64,000 nucleotides of DNA from Streptomyces hygroscopicus (GTDB lineage Bacteria; Actinomycetota; Actinomycetes; Streptomycetales; Streptomycetaceae). A program made the position numbers and the translations under genes. Below are positions 1-8,795 of the stretch, piece by piece. Position 1 is the first letter of the stretch. The number at the start of each line of letters is the position of its first letter. Below the pieces are notes generated by a model, which saw nothing but the letters and a program-made list of their open reading frames with translations, was not told the origin of the DNA and made no database searches. Location of the stretch: positions 11,160,001-11,224,000 of the forward strand of contig CP018627.1 in assembly GCA_002021875.1 (NCBI GenBank), written 5' to 3'.

Positions 1-1404
1 GCCGACCGGCATGAGGCCGCCGAGGTCGGCGTCACCCGCACCCGGATGATGGTCCAGGACGCACAGCGGTTGATGGCCGCCCTGGTCCGCATGATCGCCG
101 CGAGCGGCGTCATCACCGCGCTCCACTGGCTGATGCTCCCGCTGCTCCTGCTCGCCGTGCTCCCGGCCGGCGTCGGCGCCGTGCTGTCCGCGCGCGTCGA
201 CTACGAGACCCACTACCTCAACGTCGGCGACCGCAATGTGCGCTCCATGATGCGCTGGTGGGCCACCTACTCCCGCTACGGCGACGAGGTCCGCGCCAAC
301 GGGATGACCGGCTACCTCATCTATTGGTACCGGGCCCTGTCCGACCGCATCGACCAGCGCGTCCTCACCGCCGCACCCCGCATGCTGCGCATCGCCCTGG
401 CGACCAGCACCCTGGGCGGATTCTTCCTGCTGTGCACCTGGGCCACCCTCGCGTGGCTGGCCACCACCGGCCGGGTCGCGCTCCCGGTCGCGGCCACCGC
501 GGTGGTCGCCGTCCAGACCACGCTGGCCGCCCTCTCGCAGTTCGTGATCCACGGCGCGGCGATGTTCCACACCTCCCTGTACCTCGCCGATATGCGGTCC
601 TTCCTCGACATGGCCGACGAACGTGCCCCGAAACGAGGCGAGTTGACGATCCCGGAGCGCGTCGACGAGATCAGGCTCGACGAAGTGGTCTACCAGTACC
701 CCGGCAAGGAGGAGCCCGCCGTCGACGGCGTCTCGCTCACCCTGCGCCGCGGCGAGATCCTGGCCATCGTGGGGGAGAACGGCTCGGGAAAGTCCACCCT
801 GGCCAAACTCATCACCGGCATCCTGCTCGCCGACAAGGGCCGCGTCCTGTGGGACGGCACCGACCTGGCCCAGGCGGACCCCGACGCGGTGTGGAAGCGC
901 ACCGCCCTGGTCCCACAGAACTTCGCCTGCTGGCCCCTGCGCGCCCGCGAGAACATCACCCTGGGACAGCCGAAGACCTTCGACGACGAACCGGTGTGGC
1001 AAGCCGTCGACGCCGTCGGTATGCGGGAGGCGGTCGAGAAACTTCCCCGGCAGCTCGACACGCTCCTGGCACGTGAACTCTTCGGCGGGGCCGAGTTGTC
1101 CGGCGGCCAGTGGCAACGGCTGGTGTGCGGCCGCGCCCTCTACCGGCGGACACCGCTGCTCATCCTCGATGAACCCACCTCGCAGATGGACCCGCGAGGC
1201 GAGCACCAGATCTTCCTGGAGATCAAGCGCATCGCCGCCGAGCGCATGACCATCGTCGTCACGCACCAGCTCGAGAACACCCGCCTGGCCGACCGCATCC
1301 TGGTCATGCGCGAGGGACGCGTGATCGAGCAGGGCGGATACGAGGAGCTGGTCGGCGCGGGGGGCCTGTTCGCCGAGCTCGTGGCCCTGGCCAAGGACCG
1401 ATGA
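1..1404 (+). CDS. ABC transporter ATP-binding/permease protein (5' partial)
   Basis: This is the 3' part of a gene for a fused membrane-plus-ATPase half-transporter, probably an exporter of the MsbA/peptide type in the cytoplasmic membrane. The frame is open from base 1, so the ATG at 46 is internal or only one possible start. Counting from that ATG, hydrophobic segments occupy roughly residues 20-50 and 115-175. The nucleotide-binding domain follows: Walker A GENGSGKST near 243-251, signature LSGGQ near 351, Walker B LLILDEP near 371 and the H-loop VTHQ. The ATPase motifs look intact. The substrate cannot be told from the sequence. In streptomycetes such proteins often serve peptide clusters, but no partner gene is visible here. 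Confidence 0.85.
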   Translation, partial: ADRHEAAEVGVTRTRMMVQDAQRLMAALVRMIAASGVITALHWLMLPLLLLAVLPAGVGAVLSARVDYETHYLNVGDRNVRSMMRWWATYSRYGDEVRANGMTGYLIYWYRALSDRIDQRVLTAAPRMLRIALATSTLGGFFLLCTWATLAWLATTGRVALPVAATAVVAVQTTLAALSQFVIHGAAMFHTSLYLADMRSFLDMADERAPKRGELTIPERVDEIRLDEVVYQYPGKEEPAVDGVSLTLRRGEILAIVGENGSGKSTLAKLITGILLADKGRVLWDGTDLAQADPDAVWKRTALVPQNFACWPLRARENITLGQPKTFDDEPVWQAVDAVGMREAVEKLPRQLDTLLARELFGGAELSGGQWQRLVCGRALYRRTPLLILDEPTSQMDPRGEHQIFLEIKRIAAERMTIVVTHQLENTRLADRILVMREGRVIEQGGYEELVGAGGLFAELVALAKDR

Positions 1405-1414
1405 GGTGAGGAAC

Positions 1415-1447
1415 CCCCGGCGCGCCGGCGTGTACGGCGCGCCGGGG
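1415..1447. terminator. Hairpin between convergent genes
   Basis: A perfect 13-bp inverted repeat (1415-1427 with 1435-1447) encloses a 7-nt loop, just after the stop codon of the ABC gene and before the end of the convergent alcohol dehydrogenase gene. There is no clear T-run on the + strand. It probably ends transcription from both sides. Confidence 0.7.
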
Positions 1448-1531
1448 TCCATCTGAGGCAGGGCTCGCGGGACTCCCGGAAGGCCAGGCCGACCTCCCAC
1501 TCTCCCCACAGCCGCACGCTGTCAGGTCGGG

Positions 1532-2491
1532 TCAGCCCCCCGGGCGGGTGACCAGGCGGCCCCGGACCTTGCCGTGGCGGAGTCGGTCCAGGCCCTCGTT
1601 GAGGTCGGCGAAGGGGATCTCTTCCACGATCGGGGTGATCCGGCCCTCCGCGATGAAGCCGAGGACCTGGCGGAATTCGTCCTTGCCGGCGCCGTAGGAG
1701 CCGCGGAGTTCCACGCTTTTGCGGATGAGGCTGCCGTTGGAGAAGGTCGTGGTCCTCGTGCCGAGCCCGACGACGACCACGCGGCCGAGGCGGCGTACGG
1801 CATCGATCGCGTCCGACGTGGTGGAGCCCACGCCCGCGAAGTCGATGATGGCGTCGGGTCGCAGGTCCGCCAGCGCGGTGACGTCGGTGAAGCACTCGCG
1901 GGCGCCCGCCGCGCGGGCGGCCTCGAAGGTGTCGGGGTTGATGTCCACGCCGTAGACCGTGGCCCCCGCGATCACTCCCGTACGGACGCCATTGAGACCG
2001 AGGCCGCCCAGGCCGACGACAGCGATCACATCCCCCGGTTTGGCCTGAGCCTCGGTGCGGACCGCATGGTAGGCGGTGACGACCGAGTCCGTGGCGACGG
2101 CCGCATGGACCGTGGAGACGTTGTCGGGCAGGGGGACGAGGGTGGAGGCATGGGCCACCAGGCGTTCGGCATAGCCGCCGTCGATGCCGATGCCCGGCGC
2201 GTAGGACGCCTTGACCTCCGGGTGCGCGATGATCGCGACGGCCACGCGGTCGCCTGTCGCATAGCCCTCCACCCCCTCGCCGAGGGCGGAGACGGTGCCC
2301 GCGACCTCGTGGCCGAGCGTGAAGGGCGGTCGGACGATGGGCTCGATCATGCCGTCGATCACATGGACGTCGGAGTGGCACAGTCCGGCGGCCTCGACGT
2401 CCACCACGACCCAGCCCGGGCCGGCTACCGGGTCCGCCAGTTCGGCACCCTGCAGCGGGGCGCCCTTCGCCACGTACCGGAAGGCCTTCAT
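1532..2491 (-). CDS. Zinc-type alcohol dehydrogenase, short form
   Basis: A 319-aa medium-chain NAD(P)-dependent alcohol dehydrogenase. Catalytic-zinc ligands are visible in GLCHSD and in the GHE motif of LGHEVAGT. The Rossmann motif GLGGLGLNG follows near the middle. The structural-zinc lobe with its four cysteines is absent. The only cysteines I see are in GLCHSD and RECFTD, and the protein is about 25 residues shorter than usual. Between the catalytic site and the nucleotide fold there is a short loop (HPEVKASYAPGIGIDGGYAE) typical of a reduced subgroup. The ATG at 2491 is preceded by GGAG at good spacing. It is a single gene, convergent with the ABC gene. Substrate unknown. Confidence 0.85.
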   Translation of the reverse strand: MKAFRYVAKGAPLQGAELADPVAGPGWVVVDVEAAGLCHSDVHVIDGMIEPIVRPPFTLGHEVAGTVSALGEGVEGYATGDRVAVAIIAHPEVKASYAPGIGIDGGYAERLVAHASTLVPLPDNVSTVHAAVATDSVVTAYHAVRTEAQAKPGDVIAVVGLGGLGLNGVRTGVIAGATVYGVDINPDTFEAARAAGARECFTDVTALADLRPDAIIDFAGVGSTTSDAIDAVRRLGRVVVVGLGTRTTTFSNGSLIRKSVELRGSYGAGKDEFRQVLGFIAEGRITPIVEEIPFADLNEGLDRLRHGKVRGRLVTRPGG

Positions 2492-2533
2492 CGACTACTC
2501 CAAAGTTCAGCTGAGACGAACCGCCGCCGCAGC

Positions 2534-3751
2534 CTACCGCTGTGTCAGTTGCCGCTGATGGGCGGGCGGTTGGCCTTGGCCTGGGCGGAGCTGCCATGGG
2601 TTGCGGGCATACGCGTCGGCCAGGGCCCCGAATGATTCCTTGGGTTCCCAGTGCCAGGGAGAATTCGGATCCGCCGGGCGGTCCCGGATCACTTTCACCA
2701 GGCTGTAGCTGGCCATGTCCAGGTCGAGTCGCTGTTCGCGGCGGTGTGGGGCGTCGGGTGTGAGGAAGGTATAGGCCATGGCCGCGTAGAGGTTCATCGA
2801 CTCGAACACGCCGAACACGTCGGTGAGGTATGCGGCCTGGGTGTGCTCGCTGCGCACCAGTCCCTTCTTCACCTGTGGTGGCGTCGTGGCGTAATCGACG
2901 ACGTCCCAGGCCATGCCGCCCAGGCGCGGCGCACCCTCGAAGGTGCAGGAGCCGAACTCGGTGATCGCGAGCGGCTTGCCGTGACGCTGGTACGTGCGCA
3001 GCTCGCGGACGTGCCCGGAGCGGTTCGGATACCAGCCGTAGTAGTCGATGCACACCAGGTCGAACAAGTCCCAGTCCACGTCTTCGTCCTGCGCGGCGCC
3101 ATAGGACAGGGGGCCGTGGAAGACCGAGCGGCCGACGGCGGCGGCCCGTGCGGTGAAGCGGCGCAGTCGCTGGGCCGTTTTCACCGGGTCGTAGTTGCCC
3201 TTGACCAAGTTGTCGATCCGTTCGACCGCGGTGGCGCCGGGCACGATTCCGGGAACGAACAGAATGAATTCACAGCCGACGTTCAGGTGCACCCGCACGC
3301 CCTGCCTGCGCAGTCGTTCCGCGAACCGTCCGGTCTCCGCGAGGTGGTCGAGGATGTCGTGGGCAGGCATGTCCCCCAGGGTCGGCTCCAGCCAGACGTG
3401 CAGACCGTTCTCGGCCGCCTCGGCCGCCGTGCGCGTAAGGCGTTCGACGCCATCGCCGGTGACCTTCACCGTGTCGGCATGCAGCTCGCGGCGGATGGAC
3501 CGCAGATCGGCCCGGGTACGAGCCGCGCTCCATCCCGTCGCCGGTGTCTCGCCCTGCCCCACTTCGTAGACGACCCCGCGATAGCGCACGCCGCCCACCC
3601 CTGAGTCCCCAGCCCGCCCCCGATCGGCCGTGGCATGCGGCCTGTCCCGCCACCCCGTCGCGGCCGCCTGCCCGGCGGGCAGCGCCGCGCCGACTGCGAC
3701 GACCCCCGCCAACCGCAGAAACCTCGCCCTGCTGACCTGGGTTGCACCCAT
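2534..3751 (-). CDS. Tat-exported TIM-barrel glycosidase-like protein
   Basis: A 405-aa protein starting at the ATG at 3751, preceded by GGGAGAGAA. The open frame extends further upstream, but that part looks non-coding. The N-terminus carries a Tat-like signal (SRARFLRLAG followed by a hydrophobic Ala/Val stretch and AAA), so it is probably exported folded. The mature part looks like a glycoside-hydrolase-type (beta/alpha)8 barrel, with segments such as HVWLEPTLGD, VCIDYYGWYPN and LAITEFGSCTF. In such barrels a glutamate in ITEFG would be a candidate catalytic residue. The protein has no close family I can name. It is transcribed away from the histidine kinase, with about 250 bp between the two starts. 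Confidence 0.7.
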   Translation of the reverse strand: MGATQVSRARFLRLAGVVAVGAALPAGQAAATGWRDRPHATADRGRAGDSGVGGVRYRGVVYEVGQGETPATGWSAARTRADLRSIRRELHADTVKVTGDGVERLTRTAAEAAENGLHVWLEPTLGDMPAHDILDHLAETGRFAERLRRQGVRVHLNVGCEFILFVPGIVPGATAVERIDNLVKGNYDPVKTAQRLRRFTARAAAVGRSVFHGPLSYGAAQDEDVDWDLFDLVCIDYYGWYPNRSGHVRELRTYQRHGKPLAITEFGSCTFEGAPRLGGMAWDVVDYATTPPQVKKGLVRSEHTQAAYLTDVFGVFESMNLYAAMAYTFLTPDAPHRREQRLDLDMASYSLVKVIRDRPADPNSPWHWEPKESFGALADAYARNPWQLRPGQGQPPAHQRQLTQR

Positions 3752-4007
3752 CTCGTTCTCTCCCGTCTTCCGGATGGAAGCAGCCTGCGGGACCACCGGG
3801 GCGGGCACCATTCGCCGATGGTCTACCGGGAGACAGAACGAAAGACCGGCCGCCATCGCCGAAGGAACGGGCCTGACATGCCCTTCCGGGCCACGACCCG
3901 GGTGCCGAAGTGACAGGCGGCGCCACCCGCCTCTGCCACATGGCCAAGGCCAATCCGGCCGATGGGCCGATACTGCCGCCCTCAGCGGTCCGCATACCCT
4001 CAGCTTT

Positions 4008-5216
4008 ATGACCAACGGCCTCGACCCCGTCCTCCCGGCCGGGCGCACCTGGCGCGACTGGGCGGTGGACGCGGTGCTCTTCTGCGCGGCCGTCTTCCTC
4101 GGCATGGTCGTCCTCGGCGTGGTGAAGGAACAGGGCGAGCTGTCGGGCCGGGCGGCGGAACTGGACCCGCTGCTGGGGCTCGTGGCCTGCCTCGCGCTGT
4201 GGTGGCGGCGCCGTTTCCCGCTCGCCGTGGCCCTGATCGGGCTGCCCGCGGTGGCTCTGTCGACCAGCGCGCTGCCCGCGGGCGCGGTGATCGTCACCAA
4301 CTTCGCGCTTCGCCTCCGCTGGCGGCAGGCACTGCTGACGCTCGGTGCGTACGTGGTGTGCATGGTGCCCTCCGGCCTGCTGCTGTACGGGCGGGGGGCG
4401 GACCTGTTCGTCGATGCCGTGTTCTGCCTGGCCTACCTCCTGGCCACCTTCGCCTGGGGCCATGCCCTGCGTTCCCGGCGGCTGCTCCTTCAGCGGCTGC
4501 GGGTGGACGCCGAGCGGGCCCGGGCCGAACACGAGCGCCGGCTCGCCGACGTCCGCCGCGGCGAACGCCAGGCCATCGCACGTGAGATGCACGATGTGCT
4601 GGCGCACCGCATCTCCCTGCTCTCCGTGCACGCGGGCGCGCTGGCCTACCGCACCCGGCAGGCGCAAGTCGGTGCCGGACCCGCGCTCGACAGCGTCGAG
4701 GTCGCCGAGAGCGTCGAGGTGATCCGGGGGAACGCGCACGAGGCCGTGGAGGAACTGCAGGAGGTGCTGCACCTGCTGCGGGCGGAGGGCGGTGGCGAGC
4801 CGGTGTCGCTGCTGCCACGGATCGAGGACATCGGCTCTCTCGTCGCGGATGCCCGCGCCACGGGGCAGCCGGTGGACTTCCGCCCCGAGCTGACCGCCGA
4901 CGCCGTCCACGAGCTGCGGTGGCAACTGCACCGCACCGTCTACCGCGTGGCCCAGGAGGCCCTGACCAACGCCCGCAAGCACGCGCCCGGCGCACCGGTC
5001 AGCGTGTGCCTGGCCGGTGGTCCGGGCCGCGGCCTCACCGTGGAGGTCCGCAATGAGCTGCCCGCCTCTCCCGGCGCCGACGAGGTGATCCCGGGCACCG
5101 GCGCCGGTCTGACCGGGCTCGCCGAACGCGTCCGCCTCGACGGCGGCACCCTCGACCACACGGCTGCCGACGGCACCTTCACACTGTGCGCCCGGCTACC
5201 GTGGTCCGCGAGGTGA
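4008..5216 (+). CDS. Two-component sensor histidine kinase (NarL/DesK type)
   Basis: A 402-aa membrane histidine kinase. The ATG at 4008 is chosen because upstream sequence in the frame looks non-coding. An N-terminal membrane domain of about four to five hydrophobic segments (residues ~15-165) is followed by a short coiled coil and a HisKA_3 dimerisation domain with phospho-acceptor His195 in REMHDVLAHR. The HATPase domain follows (RVAQEALTNARKHAPG, then GTGAGLTGLAERV). It lies 4 bp before the response regulator gene, so the two form one operon. The signal sensed is unknown because the sensory part is only membrane helices. Confidence 0.92.
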   Translation: MTNGLDPVLPAGRTWRDWAVDAVLFCAAVFLGMVVLGVVKEQGELSGRAAELDPLLGLVACLALWWRRRFPLAVALIGLPAVALSTSALPAGAVIVTNFALRLRWRQALLTLGAYVVCMVPSGLLLYGRGADLFVDAVFCLAYLLATFAWGHALRSRRLLLQRLRVDAERARAEHERRLADVRRGERQAIAREMHDVLAHRISLLSVHAGALAYRTRQAQVGAGPALDSVEVAESVEVIRGNAHEAVEELQEVLHLLRAEGGGEPVSLLPRIEDIGSLVADARATGQPVDFRPELTADAVHELRWQLHRTVYRVAQEALTNARKHAPGAPVSVCLAGGPGRGLTVEVRNELPASPGADEVIPGTGAGLTGLAERVRLDGGTLDHTAADGTFTLCARLPWSAR

Positions 5217-5220
5217 CGCC

Positions 5221-5874
5221 ATGATCCGAGTGCTGCTGGCCGACGACGACCCCCTGGTACGGACCGGACTGAAGTTGATGCTGCGCGGGGCGGACGGCAT
5301 CGAGGTCGTGGCGGAGGCGGCCGACGGTGTCCAGGCAGCCGCCGCCGTCGGTGAACACGAGCCCGATGTGATCCTCATGGACATCCGGATGCCCGTCATG
5401 GACGGCCTCGAGGCCACCCGCGCACTCACCCGCCGCGGCACGAAGGCCCCGCAGGTGATCGTGCTGACCACCTTCGACGAACACCGCCTGGTCCTGGAGG
5501 CGATGCGCGCGGGCGCCGCCGGGTTCCTCGCCAAACACACCGCGCCCGAGGACATCGTCGCCGCGGTACGCCGGGCCGCTCGCGGTGAGCCCGCACTGTC
5601 GCCGTCCGCCGCGCGCGCTCTGATCGAGCACGCGGCGGCCGGACCGGACGACCGGGCCGAACACGCCCGGCAGCGGCTGGCGTTGCTCACCGCACGGGAG
5701 CGCGAGGTGGCCCAGGCGGTTGCCGAGGGATTGTCCAACACCGACATCGGCACCCGCCTGCACCTGTCCCTCGGCACGGTCAAGGCCCACCTCTCGAGCG
5801 CCCTGGCCAAACTGGAGCTGGACAACCGCGTCCAGCTCGCGCTCCTCACCCACGACGCTCATCCGCGGTCCTGA
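5221..5874 (+). CDS. NarL/LuxR-family response regulator
   Basis: A 217-aa DNA-binding response regulator and partner of the preceding kinase. The receiver domain (residues 1-120) has the acidic pocket DDD near residue 10, the phosphorylation site Asp54 in LMDIRMP and a conserved TTFD. A LuxR-type helix-turn-helix occupies about residues 150-210 (LTAREREVAQAVAEGLSNTDIG). The start ATG is 4 bp after the kinase stop, with GAGGTGA in the kinase end serving as ribosome site. The target genes are not evident from the sequence. Confidence 0.93.
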   Translation: MIRVLLADDDPLVRTGLKLMLRGADGIEVVAEAADGVQAAAAVGEHEPDVILMDIRMPVMDGLEATRALTRRGTKAPQVIVLTTFDEHRLVLEAMRAGAAGFLAKHTAPEDIVAAVRRAARGEPALSPSAARALIEHAAAGPDDRAEHARQRLALLTAREREVAQAVAEGLSNTDIGTRLHLSLGTVKAHLSSALAKLELDNRVQLALLTHDAHPRS

Positions 5875-5930
5875 CCGGGGCGAGCGGGTCGTGGCCGCGG
5901 GTAACCGCGTCTTCCACCGATTGCAGCAGG

Positions 5931-6386
5931 TCAGACGTAGAAACGGGACAGACTCTGCACCACGGCCGCGGGCTTCGCGCCGCCGTCCACCTCGATCGTG
6001 CCGTCGACGGTGATCTGGACGCCGCCGGGTACGTCCTCGACCGAGGTGAGCCGGGCGGCGAGCCGCAGGCGGGATCCGGTCCGCACCGGCGCGGGGAAAC
6101 GTACCTTGTTCAGGCCGTAGTTGACCTTGGTGGTCACGCCCCGCACGTCCAGCAGTTGGGTGAAGAGGGGGATGAACAGGGACAAGGTGAGGTAGCCGTG
6201 CGCGATCGGCGCGCCGAAGGGGCCCTGAGCCGCTCGCTCCGGGTCGGTGTGGATCCACTGGTGATCGCCGGTGGCCTCGGCGAAGGTGTCGATGCGGTCC
6301 TGCGTGACCTCGATCCACTCGCTGGTGCCGAGGCCGCTGCCGGCGAGCTTCCTCAGTTCGTCCAGGCCGTTGACGGTGATGCTCAT
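5931..6386 (-). CDS. MaoC-family dehydratase
   Basis: A 151-aa hot-dog-fold protein of the MaoC/R-specific enoyl-CoA hydratase family. The catalytic motif appears as the segment from DTFAEATGDHQWIHTD (Asp and His of the hydratase site) to GAPIAHGYLTLSL. It would hydrate an enoyl-CoA or dehydrate a 3-hydroxyacyl-CoA. The start ATG at 6386 overlaps the stop of the upstream acyl-CoA synthetase by 4 bp, so the two are translationally coupled. It is the last gene of the MarR-linked minus-strand operon at 5.9-9.7 kb. Confidence 0.9.
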   Translation of the reverse strand: MSITVNGLDELRKLAGSGLGTSEWIEVTQDRIDTFAEATGDHQWIHTDPERAAQGPFGAPIAHGYLTLSLFIPLFTQLLDVRGVTTKVNYGLNKVRFPAPVRTGSRLRLAARLTSVEDVPGGVQITVDGTIEVDGGAKPAAVVQSLSRFYV

Positions 6387-7909
6387 GAGTCGGCTTTCTG
6401 TTGAGGGCTTGGGGTGCCGTAGTGGTGGCGGACCCGGGACTTGAGGAGCTTCCCGGAGGCGGTGCGCGGTAGTTCGTCCGCGATGACCACGGACTTGGGG
6501 ATCTTGTACTTGGCGAGCCGCCCGGACAGTGATGCCAGCACCTCGCCCGGATCGAGTTCGGTACCCGCTGCCGGGACGACGACCGCGCGGGGCACCTCGC
6601 CCCACGTGTCGTCCGGTACACCGATCACCGCACACTCGGCGATGCCCGGGTGGGTGAGGAGAAGGTCCTCGATCTCGGCGGGATAGATGTTCTCGCCACC
6701 AGAGATGATCATGTCCTTGATCCGGTCGACGATGTACACGTATCCGTCTTCGTCGACCCGGGCCGCGTCCCCGCTGCGGAACCAGCCGTCCGCGAAGGCG
6801 GCCTCCGTCTCCTCGGGCAGTCCCCAGTAGCCGGACATCACATGTGGTCCGCGCACCACCACTTCGCCGGTCTCGCCGGTGTCGACCGGGGTGAGGCCGG
6901 GCCGTACGACCCGTACGTCGCTGAAGAAGTGCGGTACGCCCGCCGAGCCCGCCTTGCCGGCGGCGTGCTCGGCGTCCAGGAAGAGTGCGCCGGGCGCGGC
7001 CTCGGTCATGCCGTAGCCCTGGAGGAAGGTGAGCCCGCGCTTCTGGTAGGCGGCGATGAGCGGGGTCGGCACCGGTGATCCGCCGCAGGTGAGGATGCGG
7101 AGTGAGGACAGGTCGGCGTCGGCCCAGCGGGGATGCCGGGCCATCTGGCCGAACATCGTCGGCACTCCGAACATGAAGGTGATGCGGTGCCGTTCGATCA
7201 GGTCGAGGGTCGTCTCCGGGTCGAAGGCCGCCACCAGGACGCAGGTGCCGCCCTTGAGCAGTACCGGCAAGGTGATCATGTTCAGACCGGCGGTGTGGAA
7301 CAACGGGGCGGATACCAGGGCGCGTTCGTCGGCGAACAGGTCGTGGTCGACCAGGACATTGACGGCGTTCCAGATGACGTTGGCGTGGGTGAGCATCGCG
7401 CCTTTGGGGCGGCCGGTCGTCCCCGAGGTGTACATGATGACGCAGGTGTCGTCGGCGGTGACCGGTTCGTCGATCGGCTCGGCCGACGCGGCTGCCAGGG
7501 CCTGCTCGTATGCGTCGCCGATCTCGAGGTGGGTCCGTACCTCGGTGCCGGTGGGCAGTGCGGCGACGAGCCCGGCGTGTGCGGGGCCGTGGATGAGGGC
7601 CTTGGCGCCGGAGTCGGCGAGCTGGTAGGCGATCTCGGGGGCGGCGAGGCGGGTGTTGAGGGGGACGAAGACGGCGCCGAGGAGGCCGGCGGCGAACAAG
7701 GTCTCCAGATAGGCGGGGTGGTTGGGGCCGAGGTGGGCGACGCGGTCGCCGCGTCCGATGCCTCGGGCGCGCAGGGCGTGGGCGAGGCGGGTGGTGCGTA
7801 TGTGCAGGGTGCGGTAGTCGGTCGACCGCTCGCCGTGGATCAGGGCCGTGCGGTGCGGGGTTTTGCGGGCCCGGCGTGCGGGCCACGACCCCAGTCCCTC
7901 GTTGCGCAT
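6383..7909 (-). CDS. Acyl-CoA synthetase (AMP-forming, FadD type)
   Basis: A 508-aa ANL-superfamily ligase that activates a carboxylic acid to its CoA thioester via an acyl-adenylate. The ATP-binding loop YTSGTTGRPKGA is near residue 160. The motif QGYGMTEAAP, the hinge-region segment DRIKDMIISGGENIYPAE and the C-terminal catalytic Lys in PRTASGKLLK are all present. It is linked to MaoC (4-bp overlap), amidohydrolase and SDR genes. It resembles FadD13-type synthetases more than FadD3, but the acid used cannot be read from the sequence. It could also supply the KstR2-type block, which has no ligase of its own in this window. Confidence 0.9.
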   Translation of the reverse strand: MRNEGLGSWPARRARKTPHRTALIHGERSTDYRTLHIRTTRLAHALRARGIGRGDRVAHLGPNHPAYLETLFAAGLLGAVFVPLNTRLAAPEIAYQLADSGAKALIHGPAHAGLVAALPTGTEVRTHLEIGDAYEQALAAASAEPIDEPVTADDTCVIMYTSGTTGRPKGAMLTHANVIWNAVNVLVDHDLFADERALVSAPLFHTAGLNMITLPVLLKGGTCVLVAAFDPETTLDLIERHRITFMFGVPTMFGQMARHPRWADADLSSLRILTCGGSPVPTPLIAAYQKRGLTFLQGYGMTEAAPGALFLDAEHAAGKAGSAGVPHFFSDVRVVRPGLTPVDTGETGEVVVRGPHVMSGYWGLPEETEAAFADGWFRSGDAARVDEDGYVYIVDRIKDMIISGGENIYPAEIEDLLLTHPGIAECAVIGVPDDTWGEVPRAVVVPAAGTELDPGEVLASLSGRLAKYKIPKSVVIADELPRTASGKLLKSRVRHHYGTPSPQQKADS

Positions 7910-7919
7910 CTGGCACCTC

Positions 7920-8795
7920 TCATGGTTGCGTCAGCCCGAGCAGGCGGGCCGCGTTCTCCTTGAGGATCTTCGGCTTGACCGCGTCCTTGATGGCGAGCCT
8001 CTCGAAGTCGGCCAGCCATCGGTCCGGGGTGAGCACCGGGAAGTCCGAACCGAAGAGGACCTTGTCCTGCAGCAGGGTGTTGGCGTACTGCACGAGCTGC
8101 GGCGGGAAGTACTTCGGGGACCAGCCGGACAGGTCGATGTGCACGCCGGGCTTGTGGGTCGCCACCGCCAGGGCCTCGTCCTGCCAGGGGAACGACGGGT
8201 GCGCCAGGATGATCTTCAGTTGCGGGAAGTCGGCGGCCACATCGTCCACATGGAGCGGGTTGGAGTATTTCAGGCGGATGCCGCCCCCGCCGGGAACACC
8301 GGCGCCGATGCCGGTCTGGCCGGTGTGGAAGAGCGCGATGGTGCCGGTCTCCTCGATCACCTCGTACAGGCCGTACGCCACCGAGCGGTCGTTGGGAAAG
8401 AAGCCCTGGACGCTGGGATGGAACTTGAAGCCCTTCACGCCGTACTCCTCGACCAGCCGCCGGGCCCGCCGCACGCCCGCCTTGCCCCGGAAGGGGTCGA
8501 TGGAGGCGAACGGAATGAGGAAGTCCGCGTTGGCGGCGGCGGCCTCGGCGACCTCCTCGTTCGGGACGGGCTGGGTGCCGGTCGCGGACTCGGCGTCCAC
8601 CGTGAAGATGACGGCGGCCATCCGCCGCTCGCGGTAGTAGGCGGCCGTCTCCTCGAGTGTGGGCTTCCGGTCGCCCTCGACCTTGAAGTAGGCGGAGGAG
8701 GCGTCGTGCAGGTCGTCGTCCAGGGAGGAGTGGCCCTTGGCGGACACCTCCGCGTGGGTATGGACGTCGATGGCGACCAGATCCTGAAGGTGCAT
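7920..8795 (-). CDS. Amidohydrolase-family (ACMSD-like) hydrolase
   Basis: A 291-aa metal-dependent hydrolase of the amidohydrolase superfamily, closest in style to the ACMSD/amidohydrolase-2 group. The N-terminal HxH motif is visible in DVHTHAE. Later come KGFKFHPSVQGF, LFHTGQTG, ILAHPSFPW and the terminal Asp in LFGSDFPV. Members hydrolyse or decarboxylate ring-derived acids. Placed in an operon with acyl-CoA synthetase, hydratase and dehydrogenase genes, a C-C bond hydrolase or decarboxylase role is a reasonable inference. Its ATG overlaps the SDR stop by 1 bp (TGATG), and the synthetase gene begins 10 bp downstream. Confidence 0.82.
   Translation of the reverse strand: MHLQDLVAIDVHTHAEVSAKGHSSLDDDLHDASSAYFKVEGDRKPTLEETAAYYRERRMAAVIFTVDAESATGTQPVPNEEVAEAAAANADFLIPFASIDPFRGKAGVRRARRLVEEYGVKGFKFHPSVQGFFPNDRSVAYGLYEVIEETGTIALFHTGQTGIGAGVPGGGGIRLKYSNPLHVDDVAADFPQLKIILAHPSFPWQDEALAVATHKPGVHIDLSGWSPKYFPPQLVQYANTLLQDKVLFGSDFPVLTPDRWLADFERLAIKDAVKPKILKENAARLLGLTQP

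Noticed and set aside
1140..3053. 637-aa minus-strand open frame
   Set aside because: Arg/Pro/Gly-rich shadow across two real genes (ABC and alcohol dehydrogenase); no domain, and the alcohol dehydrogenase explains the DNA.
6383..7909. Naming the acyl-CoA synthetase fadD3
   Set aside because: Length fits, but it lies in another operon without a KstR2-type site, and its sequence style is nearer to FadD13-like enzymes.
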